DNA from: Neisseria dentiae
GTDB lineage: Bacteria; Pseudomonadota; Gammaproteobacteria; Burkholderiales; Neisseriaceae
Length of the DNA stretch: 62,876 bases
NCBI RefSeq assembly: GCF_024580525.1
Contig: NZ_JANIKQ010000017.1
Coordinates: forward strand, 1 to 62,876
Reading direction: 5' to 3'
Position numbers and translations under genes: made by a program. The notes under the pieces were generated by a model, which was not told the origin of the DNA, searched no databases, and saw only the letters and a list, made by a program, of their open reading frames with translations. Each line of letters opens with the position of its first letter. The first letter of the stretch is position 1. Positions 35,742 through 45,786 of this stretch are shown piece by piece.

Positions 35742-36710
35742 ATGGATTTCAACATCTTCATCAGCTTTCCCATCCTGATTTTTATCGCCGTTGTCGTGTT
35801 CGGCTTCAAAGCCTTTACCGTGGTGCCGCAACAAGAAGCCTATGTGGTCGAACGGTTGGGCCGTTTCCACAAAATCTTAAATCCCGGCCTGAATATTCTG
35901 ATACCGTTTGTCGACCGCGTGGCCTACCGCCACACGTTAAAAGAAATCCCCCTCGACGTGCCCAGCCAGGTGTGCATCACCCGCGACAATACCCAGCTCA
36001 CCGTTGACGGCATCATCTACTTCCAAGTAACCGACCCCAAGCTCGCTTCATACGGCTCCAGCAATTATATTTCCGCCATCACCCAACTGGCGCAAACCAC
36101 CCTGCGCTCGGTTATCGGCCGTATGGAACTGGACCGCACTTTTGAAGAACGCGACGAAATCAACAGTATCGTCGTGTCCGCACTCGACGAAGCCGCCGTA
36201 TCTTGGGGCGTGAAAGTATTGCGTTACGAAATCAAAGACCTCGTGCCGCCGCAGGAAATTCTGCGCGCGATGCAGGCGCAAATCACTGCCGAACGCGAAA
36301 AACGCGCCCGCATCGCCGAATCGGAAGGCCGTAAAATCGAACAAATCAACCTCGCCAGCGGCCAGCGCGAAGCGGAAATCCAACAATCCGAAGGCGAAAT
36401 GCAGGCTGCCATCAACGAATCAAACGGCCAGAAAATCGCCCAAATCAACCGTGCCCAAGGCGAGGCCGAAGCCCTGCGGCTGGTGGCAGAAGCCAATGCC
36501 GACGCCATCCGCGCGGTGGCCGCAGCCCTGCAAAACCCCGGCGGCAGCGAAGCTGTGAACTTGAAAGTGGCCGAACAATATGTAGAAGCCTTCGGCAAGC
36601 TGGCTAAAGAAAACAACACCTTGATTATGCCCGCCAACATTGCCGATATCGGCGGTTTGGTTGCCGCCGGTTTGAAAATCGTTGAAGGCAACAAAACAGC
36701 AACCAAATAA
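35742..36710 (+). CDS. qmcA: SPFH/band-7 membrane protein, QmcA type
   Basis: A 322-residue stomatin-like protein. One N-terminal membrane helix (FPILIFIAVVVFGF) precedes the SPFH domain (VPQQEAYVVERLGRFHKILNPGLNILIPFVDRVAYR). A long charged coiled-coil region follows (EKRARIAESEGRKIEQINLASGQREAEIQ.. with repeated EA motifs), then a hydrophobic tail. It forms large membrane cages with FtsH-type partners in other bacteria; ftsH itself is the next gene, on the opposite strand. Confidence 0.88.
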   Translation: MDFNIFISFPILIFIAVVVFGFKAFTVVPQQEAYVVERLGRFHKILNPGLNILIPFVDRVAYRHTLKEIPLDVPSQVCITRDNTQLTVDGIIYFQVTDPKLASYGSSNYISAITQLAQTTLRSVIGRMELDRTFEERDEINSIVVSALDEAAVSWGVKVLRYEIKDLVPPQEILRAMQAQITAEREKRARIAESEGRKIEQINLASGQREAEIQQSEGEMQAAINESNGQKIAQINRAQGEAEALRLVAEANADAIRAVAAALQNPGGSEAVNLKVAEQYVEAFGKLAKENNTLIMPANIADIGGLVAAGLKIVEGNKTATK

Positions 36711-36714
36711 AACT

Positions 36715-36910
36715 GAGACCTTTGCAAAATTCATTTAGGCCGTCTGAAACATCAGATTATCGTCATTCCCGCGTAGGCGGTAATCCAGTCATTTTTTCGT
36801 AAATTATTGAAATAAAATACTTGATGGTTTAAAGGCTGGATTCCCGCCTACGCGGGAATGACGGAATTTAAGCATTTCAGACGGCCTTAAGGTATTTTTG
36901 TAAAGGTCTC
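36715..36910. repeat. Composite repeat: GAGACCTTTGCAAAA-ended element enclosing dRS3 pair
   Basis: A 196-bp element beginning GAGACCTTTGCAAAATTC and ending with the inverted equivalent. Inside are outward-facing uptake sequences and two dRS3-type repeats, ATTCCCGCGTAGGCGGTAAT (36765-36784) and ATTCCCGCCTACGCGGGAAT (36840-36859). These are nested repeats between convergent qmcA and ftsH. Confidence 0.75.
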
Positions 36911-36940
36911 GGCCTTTGATTCCAATATTAAAGTGCATAA

Positions 36941-36965
36941 AAAAGCGGCCTTAACGGCCGCTTTT
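36941..36965. terminator. Terminator of ftsH
   Basis: AAAAGCGGCC/GGCCGCTTTT hairpin with a 5-base loop; on the minus strand the stem is followed by a T run. Confidence 0.85.
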
Positions 36966-36979
36966 CAATCGCGTGGATT

Positions 36980-38983
36980 TTATACTTTATCCGCAGGATA
37001 GCGCGTTTCCTCACCGGATTCTGCCGCAACTGCCTGACCGTTTGCGCTACTTTCAGAAGATTGGGCTTCTGCGGTATCTGCATATTCAACCTGCGGCTGT
37101 GCCGTAGTATCGCCGTCTTTTTTACGGATATTGTGGCTGTAATCTTTCGGCGGGCTGGGTTGTTTGCCCTCCATGATTTCCAACACTTGGTCGCGGTCGA
37201 TGGTTTCCCATTCCATCAGTGCTTTGCACATGGTTTCCATCTTATCGCGGTTTTCATCCAAGATTTTATAGGCCACGGCATATTGCTCGTCGAGAATGCG
37301 GCGGATCTCCGCATCCACTTCCTGCTGGGTTTTCTCGGAAATATGCTGCGAACGGGTTACGCTGCGGCCGAGGAACACTTCGCCTTCGTTTTCGGCATAA
37401 ACCATCTGCCCCATTTTGTCGCTCATGCCGAAACGGGTAACCATTTCGCGGGCGATTTGGGTGGCGCGCTCGAAATCGTTGGAGGCACCGGTGGAAATAC
37501 GGCCCACAAACAAATCTTCGGCAATACGACCGCCGTACAGAATCGAAATCTGGCTCAGCATTTGGTCTTTATACATGCTGATACGGTCGCGCTCGGGAAG
37601 CTGCCAAGTCAAACCCAGCGCACGGCCGCGCGGCATGATGGTTACTTTGTGGACGGGATCCGTGTATTCCAAGCTTTCCGCCACAATCGCATGGCCGGCT
37701 TCGTGATAAGCGGTGGCGCGTTTTTCGTCTTCGTGCATCACCATCGAGCGGCGCTCGGGGCCCATATAGATTTTGTCTTTGGCGTCTTCAAAGTCGCTTT
37801 GATCCACTTTCACTTTGTTGCGGCGGCCTGCAAACAGGGCGGCTTCGTTCACCAAGTTAGCCAAATCCGCACCCGAAAAACCGGGCGTACCGCGTGCCAG
37901 CGAAACCAAATCCACCGATTCGTCGAGCGGCACTTTTTTGGCGTGCACTTTCAGAATCTGCTCGCGGCCGCGGATATCGGGCAGCGGCACCACTACTTGG
38001 CGGTCGAAACGGCCGGGGCGCTGCAAAGCAGGATCGAGCACGTCGGGGCGGTTGGTGGCGGCAATTACGATAACGGTTTGGTTGCTTTCGAAACCGTCCA
38101 TTTCAACCAGCAATTGGTTGAGGGTTTGTTCGCGCTCGTCGTTACCGCCGCCCAAACCTGCACCGCGCTGGCGGCCTACGGCGTCGATTTCGTCGATAAA
38201 GATAATGCAGGGGGCGTTTTTCTTAGCCTGCTCGAACATATCGCGCACGCGGCTGGCACCCACACCGACGAACATTTCAACAAAGTCGGAACCGGAAATG
38301 CTGAAAAACGGCACTTGCGCTTCGCCTGCAATGGCTTTGGCCAGCAGGGTTTTACCCGTTCCGGGGCTGCCCGCCAACAGGATGCCGCGCGGCACTCGCC
38401 CGCCCAAGCTCTGATAGCGGTTGGGTGCTTTCAGATAATCAACGATTTCCTGCACTTCTTCTTTGGCTTCGTCGCAACCCGCCACATCGGCGAAGGTTAC
38501 TTTGTTGGTGTCTTTATCCAGCAGTTTGGCACGGCTTTTGCCAAACGAAAACGCACCGCCTTTACCGCCGCCGCCCGATTGCATACGCATGAAATAAAAC
38601 CACGCACCGATCAGCAGCATCACCGGCAGCAGGCTGAACAGCAGGCTGGTGAGCATGCTCGGTTTTTCTTCGGGCGTAACTTTCACGCGCACTTTTTTAT
38701 CCAACAGTGTCGGAACCAGTTTTTCGTCTAACGGCGCATTGGTGAAAAATTCGGTTTTGTCGGTGCGCGTGCCTTTAATCAGGTAGCCGCTGACCACCGA
38801 ACCTTCAATGTTCACATTGGCAATTTCACCTTTGTTCACTTGTTCGATAAACTGCGAATATTCGATTTGCTGTTTGTTTTCTTTGCTGTCGCTGATTGCG
38901 TTGAACGCCATCAGCATGGCAACAATCAACACCAGCCAAACCAACACATTTTTTAACATATTCCCCACTGAAACAGGCTCCAT
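36980..38983 (-). CDS. ftsH: ATP-dependent zinc metalloprotease FtsH
   Basis: A 667-residue membrane AAA+ protease. Two N-terminal transmembrane helices flank a periplasmic domain. The AAA module has Walker [19 protein letters not shown], Walker [12 protein letters not shown] and the [18 protein letters not shown]; the protease has the zinc motif HEAGH near 420. A low-complexity, charged tail follows. It degrades membrane and regulatory proteins. The initial residues MEPVSVGN may be untranslated if MLKN (38959) is the true start. It lies downstream of rlmE, as in E. coli. Confidence 0.94.
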   Translation of the reverse strand: MEPVSVGNMLKNVLVWLVLIVAMLMAFNAISDSKENKQQIEYSQFIEQVNKGEIANVNIEGSVVSGYLIKGTRTDKTEFFTNAPLDEKLVPTLLDKKVRVKVTPEEKPSMLTSLLFSLLPVMLLIGAWFYFMRMQSGGGGKGGAFSFGKSRAKLLDKDTNKVTFADVAGCDEAKEEVQEIVDYLKAPNRYQSLGGRVPRGILLAGSPGTGKTLLAKAIAGEAQVPFFSISGSDFVEMFVGVGASRVRDMFEQAKKNAPCIIFIDEIDAVGRQRGAGLGGGNDEREQTLNQLLVEMDGFESNQTVIVIAATNRPDVLDPALQRPGRFDRQVVVPLPDIRGREQILKVHAKKVPLDESVDLVSLARGTPGFSGADLANLVNEAALFAGRRNKVKVDQSDFEDAKDKIYMGPERRSMVMHEDEKRATAYHEAGHAIVAESLEYTDPVHKVTIMPRGRALGLTWQLPERDRISMYKDQMLSQISILYGGRIAEDLFVGRISTGASNDFERATQIAREMVTRFGMSDKMGQMVYAENEGEVFLGRSVTRSQHISEKTQQEVDAEIRRILDEQYAVAYKILDENRDKMETMCKALMEWETIDRDQVLEIMEGKQPSPPKDYSHNIRKKDGDTTAQPQVEYADTAEAQSSESSANGQAVAAESGEETRYPADKV

Positions 38984-39031
38984 ATAAGGGTCAAAAATAA
39001 GAACGGATTGTAAATCAGGCTATACGCATTG

Positions 39032-39652
39032 TCAGCGTTTATTTTTGCCCAATAAATAAATCTCACTGGAACGATTGCGGGAGGCATTCGGCTTTCTGGT
39101 CTGCACCGAAGCGAACACTTCGCGCATAGCGGCGGCGTATTCTTGATACCCCGCCCCCTGAAACACCTTAACCAGAAAATTACCGCCTGTTTTCAAATGG
39201 TTGGCGGCAAAATCCAAAGCCAGCTCACACAAATAAAAGCTGCGTGCCTGATCCGTTACGGCATTGCCCGACATATTGGGTGCCATATCGCAAATTACAA
39301 GGTCTAACGGGCGACCATCCAGCAGCCGCTCGAATTCGGCCAATACGGCCTCTTCGCGGAAATCGCCCTGAATGAACGATACGCCTTCCAGCGCATCCAT
39401 CGGCAGAATATCCAAGGCAAACACCTGCCCGCTGCTGCCGGCCAGTTGCGCCGCCACCTGCGACCAGCTGCCGGGCGCGCTGCCCAAATCGGCCAACACG
39501 GTGCCGGGGCGGATAAGTTTGTCTTTTTCGTTGATTTCCAAAAGCTTGTAGGCCGCGCGCGCGCGGTAGCCGTCTTTTTGCGCCAGATGCACATAATGGT
39601 CGTTAACGTGTTCATTGAGCCATGCTTTGGAAGATTTTGAACGCACCGACAT
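39032..39652 (-). CDS. rlmE: 23S rRNA (uridine-2'-O-) methyltransferase
   Basis: A 206-residue RrmJ/FtsJ enzyme methylating U2552 of 23S r[18 protein letters not shown], the SAM site [17 protein letters not shown], and the K-D-K-E tetrad are visible (K in YKLLE, D in [13 protein letters not shown] in [12 protein letters not shown] in SSEIYLLG). The start at MSVRSKSS is preferred. The rlmE-ftsH order and divergent yhbY match the enterobacterial arrangement. Confidence 0.93.
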   Translation of the reverse strand: MSVRSKSSKAWLNEHVNDHYVHLAQKDGYRARAAYKLLEINEKDKLIRPGTVLADLGSAPGSWSQVAAQLAGSSGQVFALDILPMDALEGVSFIQGDFREEAVLAEFERLLDGRPLDLVICDMAPNMSGNAVTDQARSFYLCELALDFAANHLKTGGNFLVKVFQGAGYQEYAAAMREVFASVQTRKPNASRNRSSEIYLLGKNKR

Positions 39653-39765
39653 ACCGTAACCACACAACAATAATAAAGCCGCTATTGTACGTTATTTTCT
39701 CCCTTAAAGGCGCCGCTTCGCGTAGAATAACGCATTTAACCGATTTTGATATTTAAGCAGAGAAT

Positions 39766-40047
39766 ATGGCCGACAAACTCACCACCCGGGAAATTTTAGA
39801 ACTCAAAGCCCGCGCCCATCATTTAAACCCCGTTGTGATGGTAGGCCAACACGGCCTGACCGAATCCGTTATCAAAGAAACCGATGCGGCGCTGACGGCG
39901 CACGAGCTGATCAAGGTGCGCGTGTTGGGCGACGACCGCGCCGAACGCATCGCCATTTGCGAAGCCTTGTGCGAAGCGGTGGACGCACAATTGGTGCAGC
40001 ATATCGGCAAACTGTTGGTTTTGTGGCGTGAAAACACCGAAAACTAA
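39766..40047 (+). CDS. yhbY: CRM-domain RNA-binding protein YhbY
   Basis: A 93-residue protein consisting of one CRM domain. Landmarks are REILELKARAHHLNPVVMVG, QHGLTESVIKETDAALTAHELIKV and the GxxG-like loop. It binds pre-50S ribosomal particles. It is divergent from rlmE with a 113-bp shared promoter region, a conserved neighbourhood. Confidence 0.92.
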   Translation: MADKLTTREILELKARAHHLNPVVMVGQHGLTESVIKETDAALTAHELIKVRVLGDDRAERIAICEALCEAVDAQLVQHIGKLLVLWRENTEN

Positions 40048-40070
40048 AACAGGGCAACCAACAATCAAAT

Positions 40071-40118
40071 AGGCCGTCTGAAAAAGTTATTTAAAGTAGC
40101 AACTTTTTCAGACGGCCT
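40071..40118. terminator. Inverted uptake-sequence terminator
   Basis: AGGCCGTCTGAAAAAGTT and AACTTTTTCAGACGGCCT make an extended 18-bp stem between convergent yhbY and the DUF4149 gene. Confidence 0.85.
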
Positions 40119-40131
40119 GCTTTATAACCGG

Positions 40132-40575
40132 TTACCGCCACTCCATTCTAACCAAACGGAACACCAAGCCCAGCCCCAGCACGCTGCACACCATATAAAT
40201 AATGGTTGAAACGCCGTGCCATCTGCCGAACGAGCCGCCCAAGAGCGTTAACAGCCAGTTGGCCGTTCCCGTTTTATGAGCCTCGATCACGGGGGTAACC
40301 AGAAACTGGTTAACTGCCAGCAAAGCCAGCAGCAGCAACACCCATTTGCCTGTGTGCGGGCGCGCATAAGCCCGTTTTTCTTCCGATCTGCCCGTAAAAT
40401 AAACCAGCAGCCAAACAGCCAGGCCGATATAGGCCGTTACGGTAAACAACACACCCGCCAACGCGCCTGCCTCTATCCGTTCCAAATTTTGAAACAACAG
40501 AGGCGCAACCAGATAACCCACGCCCAACTGCAAACCCAGCCACGCTCCGGCCAATACGCCGGCCAATTTTTTCAT
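40132..40575 (-). CDS. DUF4149 family membrane protein
   Basis: A 147-residue protein with four predicted transmembrane helices (AGVLAGAWLGLQLGVGYLVAP, GVLFTVTAYIGLAVWLLVYF, WVLLLLALLAVNQFLV, TIIYMVCSVLGLGLVF). The Gly-rich first helix and second-helix arrangement match DUF4149, common in beta-proteobacteria. Function is unknown. It is monocistronic, divergent from the DUF945 gene. Confidence 0.7.
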   Translation of the reverse strand: MKKLAGVLAGAWLGLQLGVGYLVAPLLFQNLERIEAGALAGVLFTVTAYIGLAVWLLVYFTGRSEEKRAYARPHTGKWVLLLLALLAVNQFLVTPVIEAHKTGTANWLLTLLGGSFGRWHGVSTIIYMVCSVLGLGLVFRLVRMEWR

Positions 40576-40733
40576 TATCTGCCCCTCGCGTTAAAATTCA
40601 CGCACGATACCATTTTCTGCACGCCGCCATCAAGCGCGGGAAAAGCCCCGGGCCGTCTGAACGCCCCGTTCAATCAAAGACAAGCACCGCAAAAAATGCT
40701 ATGCTTCGCGCTTTCCGTTTATTGTGTGATGCA

Positions 40734-42314
40734 ATGAAAAAGCTACTGATTTCCCTGTCGCTCGCCCTTGCCGCCGTTTTGGCCCTTGTGTTCGGCGCAC
40801 TGCCTTATTATCTCGGCATCAAGGCCGAAGAAAGCCTGGCCGCCCAGCAGAAACTGCTGTCGCAATCCGGCTTTCTCACCGTTGAGTCGCACCAATACCA
40901 ACGCGGCTGGTTCGGCGCCACCGAAACCACCGTTGTGCGACTGAAACCCACCCTGCTCCACAACACCGGAAAATACCTGCCCGACAACCTCAAAACCGTT
41001 TTGAAAGAACCGATTACGGTTATCAACCATGTTAAACACGGCCCGTTTGCCGGCGGTTTTACGCCCGTGCGCGCCCATGTGGAAACCGAATTCAAATACC
41101 ACCCCGAAGTGGCCAAAGTGCTGGCCCGCTTTTTCGGCACACAAGCACCCGTGAGCCTTACCAACACCGTTAACCTCGGCGGCAGCGGCGAGCTGGCCTT
41201 AAGCGTGCCCGCATTCGATTACGAAGAGCTTTCGGGTATCAAGCTCAACTGGAAAGGCTTGAGCGGCACCACTGTTTACCAACCCGAATTCACTGCCTAC
41301 ACCCACGATTACACCGCTCCTTCGCTGCAAGCCAAGCTGGCCGACAAAGGTGATGTTGCGCTGGAAAACCTGCATATCCGCACCGAAACCACCGACGGCG
41401 GCAACCAACTGGCACTGGGCAGCAGCAGCTTTAAACTCGATAAATTTTCGATGCAGTGGAAAGAAGGTTTCGACTACAACATCAAAATCAACGAGCTGGT
41501 GAATTTGGTTACCGATTTGCAGATCGGCGCGTTTATCAACCCCACCGGCACCGTCGCCCCTTCCAAAATCGCCGTTGAAAAACTCAGCTTCGACACCCGA
41601 ACCGGTGAAAACGGCGAATGGGTAAACAGCGAAGGCCGCTTCCGCTTCGAAACCCTTGCCTACGGCGACGAGCACTACGGCCCGCTCGACATCAACGTGG
41701 CTGCCGAGCATCTGCACGCCAAGAGCCTTTTGGCCATTAAAAACAAAATGGCCGAACTCTCGTCGAAAGAAATGACCGAAGAGCAGATTCAAAGCGAGCT
41801 GTTGAAAACCGCCCGCAACGAAGCCGCCGGCCTGTTCACCCAGAATCCCGTGCTGAACGTTAAAACCTTCACCTTCAAAATGCCGCAAGGTTTGGTTGAT
41901 GTGAAAGGCCGCCTCAGTTTCAACGGCCTCACCCGGGCCGAGATGAACGACTTTAGCGCCATGCTCAAAAAAACCCATGCCCGTTTCGACATGCAGGTGC
42001 CGCAGAAACTGCTCGAGCAGCTGGCCGTCAACCAGGCCGACAATATCTTCAGCGTTAACCCTGAAGACCTTGCCGAGGGCCGCGCCAGCCTCGACGACAT
42101 CAACGAAACCCTGCGCCTGATGGTGGAAAGCACCGTCAACTCGATGGCGCGCGAGCAATACCTCACCGTTGACAACGGCAACATCAAAACGCTGGTCGAG
42201 CTGGACAACAGCCGTCTGAAACTCAACGGCAAAATATTCGAAACCGCGCCCGAGCCGGAATTCACCGAGGCGGATATGCTGCCCGAGGGCGAAGCCGCAG
42301 CTTCCGCGCCTTAA
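40734..42314 (+). CDS. DUF945 (YdgA-like) periplasmic protein
   Basis: A 526-residue protein with an N-terminal membrane anchor or signal (KKLLISLSLALAAVLALVFGALPYYLG). A long repeat-poor, beta-rich region follows, with YQRGWFGATETT at ~60 (the DUF945 hallmark), a helical segment KKMxxLSSKEMTEEQIQSELL-like near 340, and an acidic tail. E. coli YdgA is an inner-membrane protein implicated in swarming and surface functions; the role here is unknown. ATG 40734 is chosen as it begins the signal. Confidence 0.8.
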   Translation: MKKLLISLSLALAAVLALVFGALPYYLGIKAEESLAAQQKLLSQSGFLTVESHQYQRGWFGATETTVVRLKPTLLHNTGKYLPDNLKTVLKEPITVINHVKHGPFAGGFTPVRAHVETEFKYHPEVAKVLARFFGTQAPVSLTNTVNLGGSGELALSVPAFDYEELSGIKLNWKGLSGTTVYQPEFTAYTHDYTAPSLQAKLADKGDVALENLHIRTETTDGGNQLALGSSSFKLDKFSMQWKEGFDYNIKINELVNLVTDLQIGAFINPTGTVAPSKIAVEKLSFDTRTGENGEWVNSEGRFRFETLAYGDEHYGPLDINVAAEHLHAKSLLAIKNKMAELSSKEMTEEQIQSELLKTARNEAAGLFTQNPVLNVKTFTFKMPQGLVDVKGRLSFNGLTRAEMNDFSAMLKKTHARFDMQVPQKLLEQLAVNQADNIFSVNPEDLAEGRASLDDINETLRLMVESTVNSMAREQYLTVDNGNIKTLVELDNSRLKLNGKIFETAPEPEFTEADMLPEGEAAASAP

Positions 42315-42350
42315 GGCCGCCGGTTGAAACCCGAACGCCGTTAATGCAAC

Positions 42351-42379
42351 AGGCCGTCTGAAAACGTTTCAGACGGCCT
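42351..42379. terminator. Inverted uptake-sequence terminator
   Basis: AGGCCGTCTGAAA and TTTCAGACGGCCT with a 3-base loop, between convergent DUF945 and folE2 genes. Confidence 0.85.
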
Positions 42380-42404
42380 GTTTCAATTTGAAACCGCGAT
42401 GCAG

Positions 42405-43178
42405 TTAAGGATAGGCGATATAGGCATAAGCCGAATGGTTGTGTATCGACTCGAAATTTTCGCTTTCAACCACAAAACCGCAGATGCGGCCGTCGGCGAT
42501 TAGGCGGGTGGCAACGTCGCGCACCATGTCTTCGACGAATTTCGGGTTTTCATATGCCTGCTCGGTAACGAATTTTTCGTCCGGCCGCTTGAGCAGGCCG
42601 TAGAGCTGGCACGATGCCTGCGATTCCACGCAGTCGATAACTTCTTCTATGCCCACTTCGCTGCCGCAGGTGATGGTTACGGTAACGTGCGAGCGTTGGT
42701 TGTGGGCACCGTATTGCGAAATTTCTTTCGAGCAGGGGCACAGGCTGGTTACCGGCACCAGCACTTTGAGCGTGTGGCTGTATTCGCCGTTTTTGATTTC
42801 GCCCGTTAGCGTTACGTCGTAGTCGAGCAGCGACTGTATGCCCGACACCGGCGCGCTTTTTTTGCGGAAAAACGGAAACGACACGCTGATTTTGCCCGAA
42901 TGCGAATCCAGCAACGACACCATTTCTTCGGTAAGCGTTTTCAGGCGCTCGAAACCCAGCGCTTCGGTTTGGCGCTCCATCAGGGCGACGAAGCGCGACA
43001 TATGCGTGCCTTTTTGGTCGGCGGGCAGAAAAACCGTCATGGTCAGGCGGGCAACGGTGGCCTGCGTGCCTTCGGCGGTGTTGAGCGTAATGGGGAAACG
43101 TAAGTCTTTGATACCGACCTGGTTAATCGGCAGGTTGCGTAAATCGCGGGTGGATTGCACGTCTACAATGGCGTTCAT
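42405..43178 (-). CDS. folE2: GTP cyclohydrolase IB
   Basis: A 257-residue COG1469 enzyme opening GTP to dihydroneopterin triphosphate for folate synthesis, active with metals other than zinc. The family motif [21 protein letters not shown] (landmark; catalytic Cys and Glu) is present, with [10 protein letters not shown] near the N-terminus and late [14 protein letters not shown] 43178 opens the conserved [14 protein letters not shown]. The longer frame upstream runs through an uptake-sequence hairpin and is rejected. Zinc-independence makes it useful under metal limitation. Confidence 0.92.
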   Translation of the reverse strand: MNAIVDVQSTRDLRNLPINQVGIKDLRFPITLNTAEGTQATVARLTMTVFLPADQKGTHMSRFVALMERQTEALGFERLKTLTEEMVSLLDSHSGKISVSFPFFRKKSAPVSGIQSLLDYDVTLTGEIKNGEYSHTLKVLVPVTSLCPCSKEISQYGAHNQRSHVTVTITCGSEVGIEEVIDCVESQASCQLYGLLKRPDEKFVTEQAYENPKFVEDMVRDVATRLIADGRICGFVVESENFESIHNHSAYAYIAYP

Positions 43179-43247
43179 GCGTCGGATTTCCTTAGAATCT
43201 GAAGAGGGCTTGAAGCCCCTATGTGTGTGCAGGCGGCGCAAAATGCA

Positions 43248-43278
43248 AGGCCGTCTGAAATAAAGTTTCAGACGGCCT
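43248..43278. repeat. Inverted uptake-sequence pair upstream of folE2
   Basis: AGGCCGTCTGAAA and TTTCAGACGGCCT hairpin in the divergent folE2/trans-sulfuration gene promoter region. Confidence 0.75.
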
Positions 43279-43412
43279 TGCAGCAGATCCGAACAGGCCG
43301 CCCGAATTTTCAAATGCGAGATTATATCACTTAGCGCCCCGCCGGGCATTGATTGTTTCTATTTTTCGGATAGTGCTAAAATCCTCTATCCCTCCAACCG
43401 AAAGGCCACGCC

Positions 43413-44579
43413 ATGAAATTCGCCACCGAAGCCATCCACAGCAGCTACGACCCCGACGACCACAACCGCGCCATCATGCCGCCGATTTATCAGAACAGCA
43501 TGTTCCGCATGAAAGAAATCGGCGAGCAGATTCCGTTCCGCTATGCCCGCGCAAGCAATCCCACCCGCAAAGTGCTGGAAGACACTGTTGCCGCGCTGGA
43601 ACACGGCGCGGCGGGCTTTGCCTTCGGCAGCGGCATGGCCGGCATCGACTGCGTGTACCGCGCCTTTCTGCGCCCCGGCGACACCATTATCGCGGTGAGC
43701 GACATCTACGGCGGCAGCTACGATTTGCTCACAGAAGTGTATGCCCTGTGGGGCGTGAACGTGGTGTTCGCCGATTTAACCGACCCCGCCAATCTCGATA
43801 AAGCGCTGGCCGAACACGCAAACGTGAAAATGGTGTGGCTGGAAACCCCGTCCAACCCATTGCTGCGGCTGGTGGATATCGAAACGCTTGCTGCCAAAGC
43901 CAAAGCCGCCGGCGCGCTGGTGGGCATCGACAACACCTTCGCCACGCCCTATCTGCAAAACCCGCTCGATATGGGCTGCGACATCGTGTTCCATTCCGCC
44001 ACCAAATACCTGTGCGGCCATTCCGACGTGCTGATGGGCGTGGTGGCGGTGAAAGCCGAAGAGTTGGCGCGCCCGATGCGCACCATGATGATGAACACCG
44101 GCGGCGTGGCCGGGCCGATGGACTGCGCGCTGGTGCTGCGCGGCATCAAAACGCTGGCCCTGCGTATGCAGCGCCATTGCGAAAACGCGCTGGAAATCGC
44201 CCGCCGTTTGGAAGCGCATCCTGCGGTTGAAAAAGTGTTCTACCCCGGCCTGCCTTCGCACGAACATCACAATCTGGCGAAACGGCAAATGAGGGATTTC
44301 GGCGGCGTGGTGAGCATTTGGCTGAAAAACGACAGCAAAGAAGCCGCCAACAGCGTGATTAAAAACCTGCAAATGGTTCAGATGGCCTCCAGCTTGGGCG
44401 GTGTGGAAAGCCTGATTAACCACTGCTATTCGCAATCGCACAGCGGCGTGCCGCACGAAATCAAAACCGCCGCCGGCATCAAAATCGGCCTGCTGCGCTT
44501 TTCCATCGGCGTGGAAGATGTGGAAGACATTTGGGCGGATATTTCCGCCGCGCTGGATACGGCACAGGCCGGCCAATAG
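43413..44579 (+). CDS. metB: Trans-sulfuration enzyme (cystathionine gamma-synthase-like)
   Basis: A 388-residue PLP enzyme of the Cys/Met metabolism family. The PLP Lys lies in IVFHSATKYLCGHSDVLMG; phosphate contacts are in FAFGSGMAGIDCV and YGGSYDLL; SSLGGVESLINH precedes the C-terminal domain. Such enzymes form cystathionine (MetB) or cleave it (MetC); sequence alone does not separate the two, and MetB is my preference. A nearby cysH (assimilatory sulfate reduction) fits a sulfur-amino-acid role. AAAGGC precedes the ATG. Confidence 0.8.
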   Translation: MKFATEAIHSSYDPDDHNRAIMPPIYQNSMFRMKEIGEQIPFRYARASNPTRKVLEDTVAALEHGAAGFAFGSGMAGIDCVYRAFLRPGDTIIAVSDIYGGSYDLLTEVYALWGVNVVFADLTDPANLDKALAEHANVKMVWLETPSNPLLRLVDIETLAAKAKAAGALVGIDNTFATPYLQNPLDMGCDIVFHSATKYLCGHSDVLMGVVAVKAEELARPMRTMMMNTGGVAGPMDCALVLRGIKTLALRMQRHCENALEIARRLEAHPAVEKVFYPGLPSHEHHNLAKRQMRDFGGVVSIWLKNDSKEAANSVIKNLQMVQMASSLGGVESLINHCYSQSHSGVPHEIKTAAGIKIGLLRFSIGVEDVEDIWADISAALDTAQAGQ

Positions 44580-44604
44580 TTAAACCGCTTAACTTCATAA
44601 CCAT

Positions 44605-44639
44605 CCCGTCATGCTCGGACTCCGCCTGAGTATGACGGG
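44605..44639. repeat. GTCATGCTCGG palindromic repeat
   Basis: CCCGTCATGCTCGGACT and its imperfect inverse CTGAGTATGACGGG between convergent genes; it could terminate both. A solitary GAAACCTTTGCAA end lies at 44658. Confidence 0.6.
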
Positions 44640-44724
44640 TGTACTTTTTTAAGAGTTGAAACCTTTGCAAGCCATTTAGGCCGTCTGAAAAATGCTTACC
44701 ACCGTCATTAGCTGCGCAAATCCG

Positions 44725-45456
44725 CTATTTATGCAAGCCGCACTCTTTCGTGTCTTTATTCTCCCACCACCAGCGCCCGGCGCGGATACTTTCGCCCTCT
44801 TTCACCGGGCGCGTGCAGGGTTCGCAGCCTATGCTGGGATAACCTTGGCGGTATAAAGCGTTGAGCGGCACTTGGTGTGCTTGGGCATAAGCCCACACAT
44901 CACCGTCGTCCCAATCGAAAATCGGGTTGAATTTGGCGATGCCGCGCGCGCCGTCGTGCTCTTCGAAATTCAAGCCGCTGCGGGTTTCCGACTGGCTTTG
45001 GCGCTGCCCGGTCAGCCAGGCGGGCGCACCGGCCAAGGCGCGGTTGAGCGGTTCGATTTTGCGGATATGGCAACAACGGCGGCGCAATTCCACGCTTTCA
45101 TACATGGCGGCGCTGCCGTATTCCTGCTCGAACGCATCTGCCGCTTGCGCATCGGGGCGGAACACTTCGATACGGATGCGGTAACGGCTGTCGGTTTCGT
45201 CGATCAGGGCGGCGGTTTCGGGATTGAGTTTGCCGGTATTAAGCGTAATGATGCGCAACGGCAGCTTCAGGCGGGCGATTTGGTCGGTGATAATCATATC
45301 TTCCACCGCCAGGCTGGAAGCGAAAACGGCTTGGGGAAAGCGTTCGGTGATTTCCTGCAAACGCGCGGCCAAAACCTGTTCTTTAGCGGGCTGTTGCGCG
45401 GCTTCGGCTTCTGAAACGGCGGGAATCTGCCAAAGTTTAGGGGCGTATAGCGACAT
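44725..45456 (-). CDS. cysH: Assimilatory APS/PAPS reductase
   Basis: A 243-residue enzyme reducing adenylylsulfate to sulfite. It carries the [4Fe-4S] ligands CC near residue 130 (RRCCHIRKIEPL) and CxxC (GCEPCTRP), which mark the APS-type reductases, plus the catalytic Cys in the C-terminal ECGLH. The P-loop-like SLAVEDMIITD is also present. No other cys genes are adjacent. The start at 45456 is used because the frame upstream runs into the 143-bp repeat. Confidence 0.9.
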   Translation of the reverse strand: MSLYAPKLWQIPAVSEAEAAQQPAKEQVLAARLQEITERFPQAVFASSLAVEDMIITDQIARLKLPLRIITLNTGKLNPETAALIDETDSRYRIRIEVFRPDAQAADAFEQEYGSAAMYESVELRRRCCHIRKIEPLNRALAGAPAWLTGQRQSQSETRSGLNFEEHDGARGIAKFNPIFDWDDGDVWAYAQAHQVPLNALYRQGYPSIGCEPCTRPVKEGESIRAGRWWWENKDTKECGLHK

Positions 45457-45474
45457 AGTAGGGTTCCGTATTCT

Positions 45475-45617
45475 GAGACCTTTGCAAAACCCCCATCTGC
45501 GGCGCATTTCTGCGTTGTGCGCTGCTCGCTCGCTTGCCTAACTCCATGTTATGTCTGCGCTCGCTGTGCTGCTACGCCTTGAACTGCATCCACATCTGGA
45601 GGTTTTGCAAAGGTCTC
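45475..45617. repeat. 143-bp inverted-terminal repeat element, copy 3 (reverse)
   Basis: Inverse orientation relative to the copies at 10635 and 12878. It begins 18 bp upstream of the cysH start codon, so it must overlap or replace the cysH promoter. Confidence 0.8.
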
Positions 45618-45694
45618 ATTCTGTTTTTCTGCCGCATTGTGCGCCCGCCCCTGCCGCATTGGGAAAGAATGGTTTTTTATTTGGTTATAACCAA

Positions 45695-45735
45695 AGGCCG
45701 TCTGAAAACATCAATCAAAATGTTTTCAGACGGCC
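45695..45735. terminator. Inverted uptake-sequence hairpin
   Basis: AGGCCGTCTGAAAACAT and ATGTTTTCAGACGGCCT flank a short AT-rich loop in the 878-bp gene-free stretch upstream of cysH. Confidence 0.75.
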
Positions 45736-45786
45736 TTGATTTCGTTTTGCCCTACTGTGCCAACCATGCGGACAGGAAAACTGCCC

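Noticed and set aside
37061..38731. Long open frame antisense to ftsH (about 556 codons)
   Set aside because: It is the complement of highly conserved ftsH codons in a GC-biased gene; no ribosome site, and the translation is His/Phe/Gly-rich without domain features.
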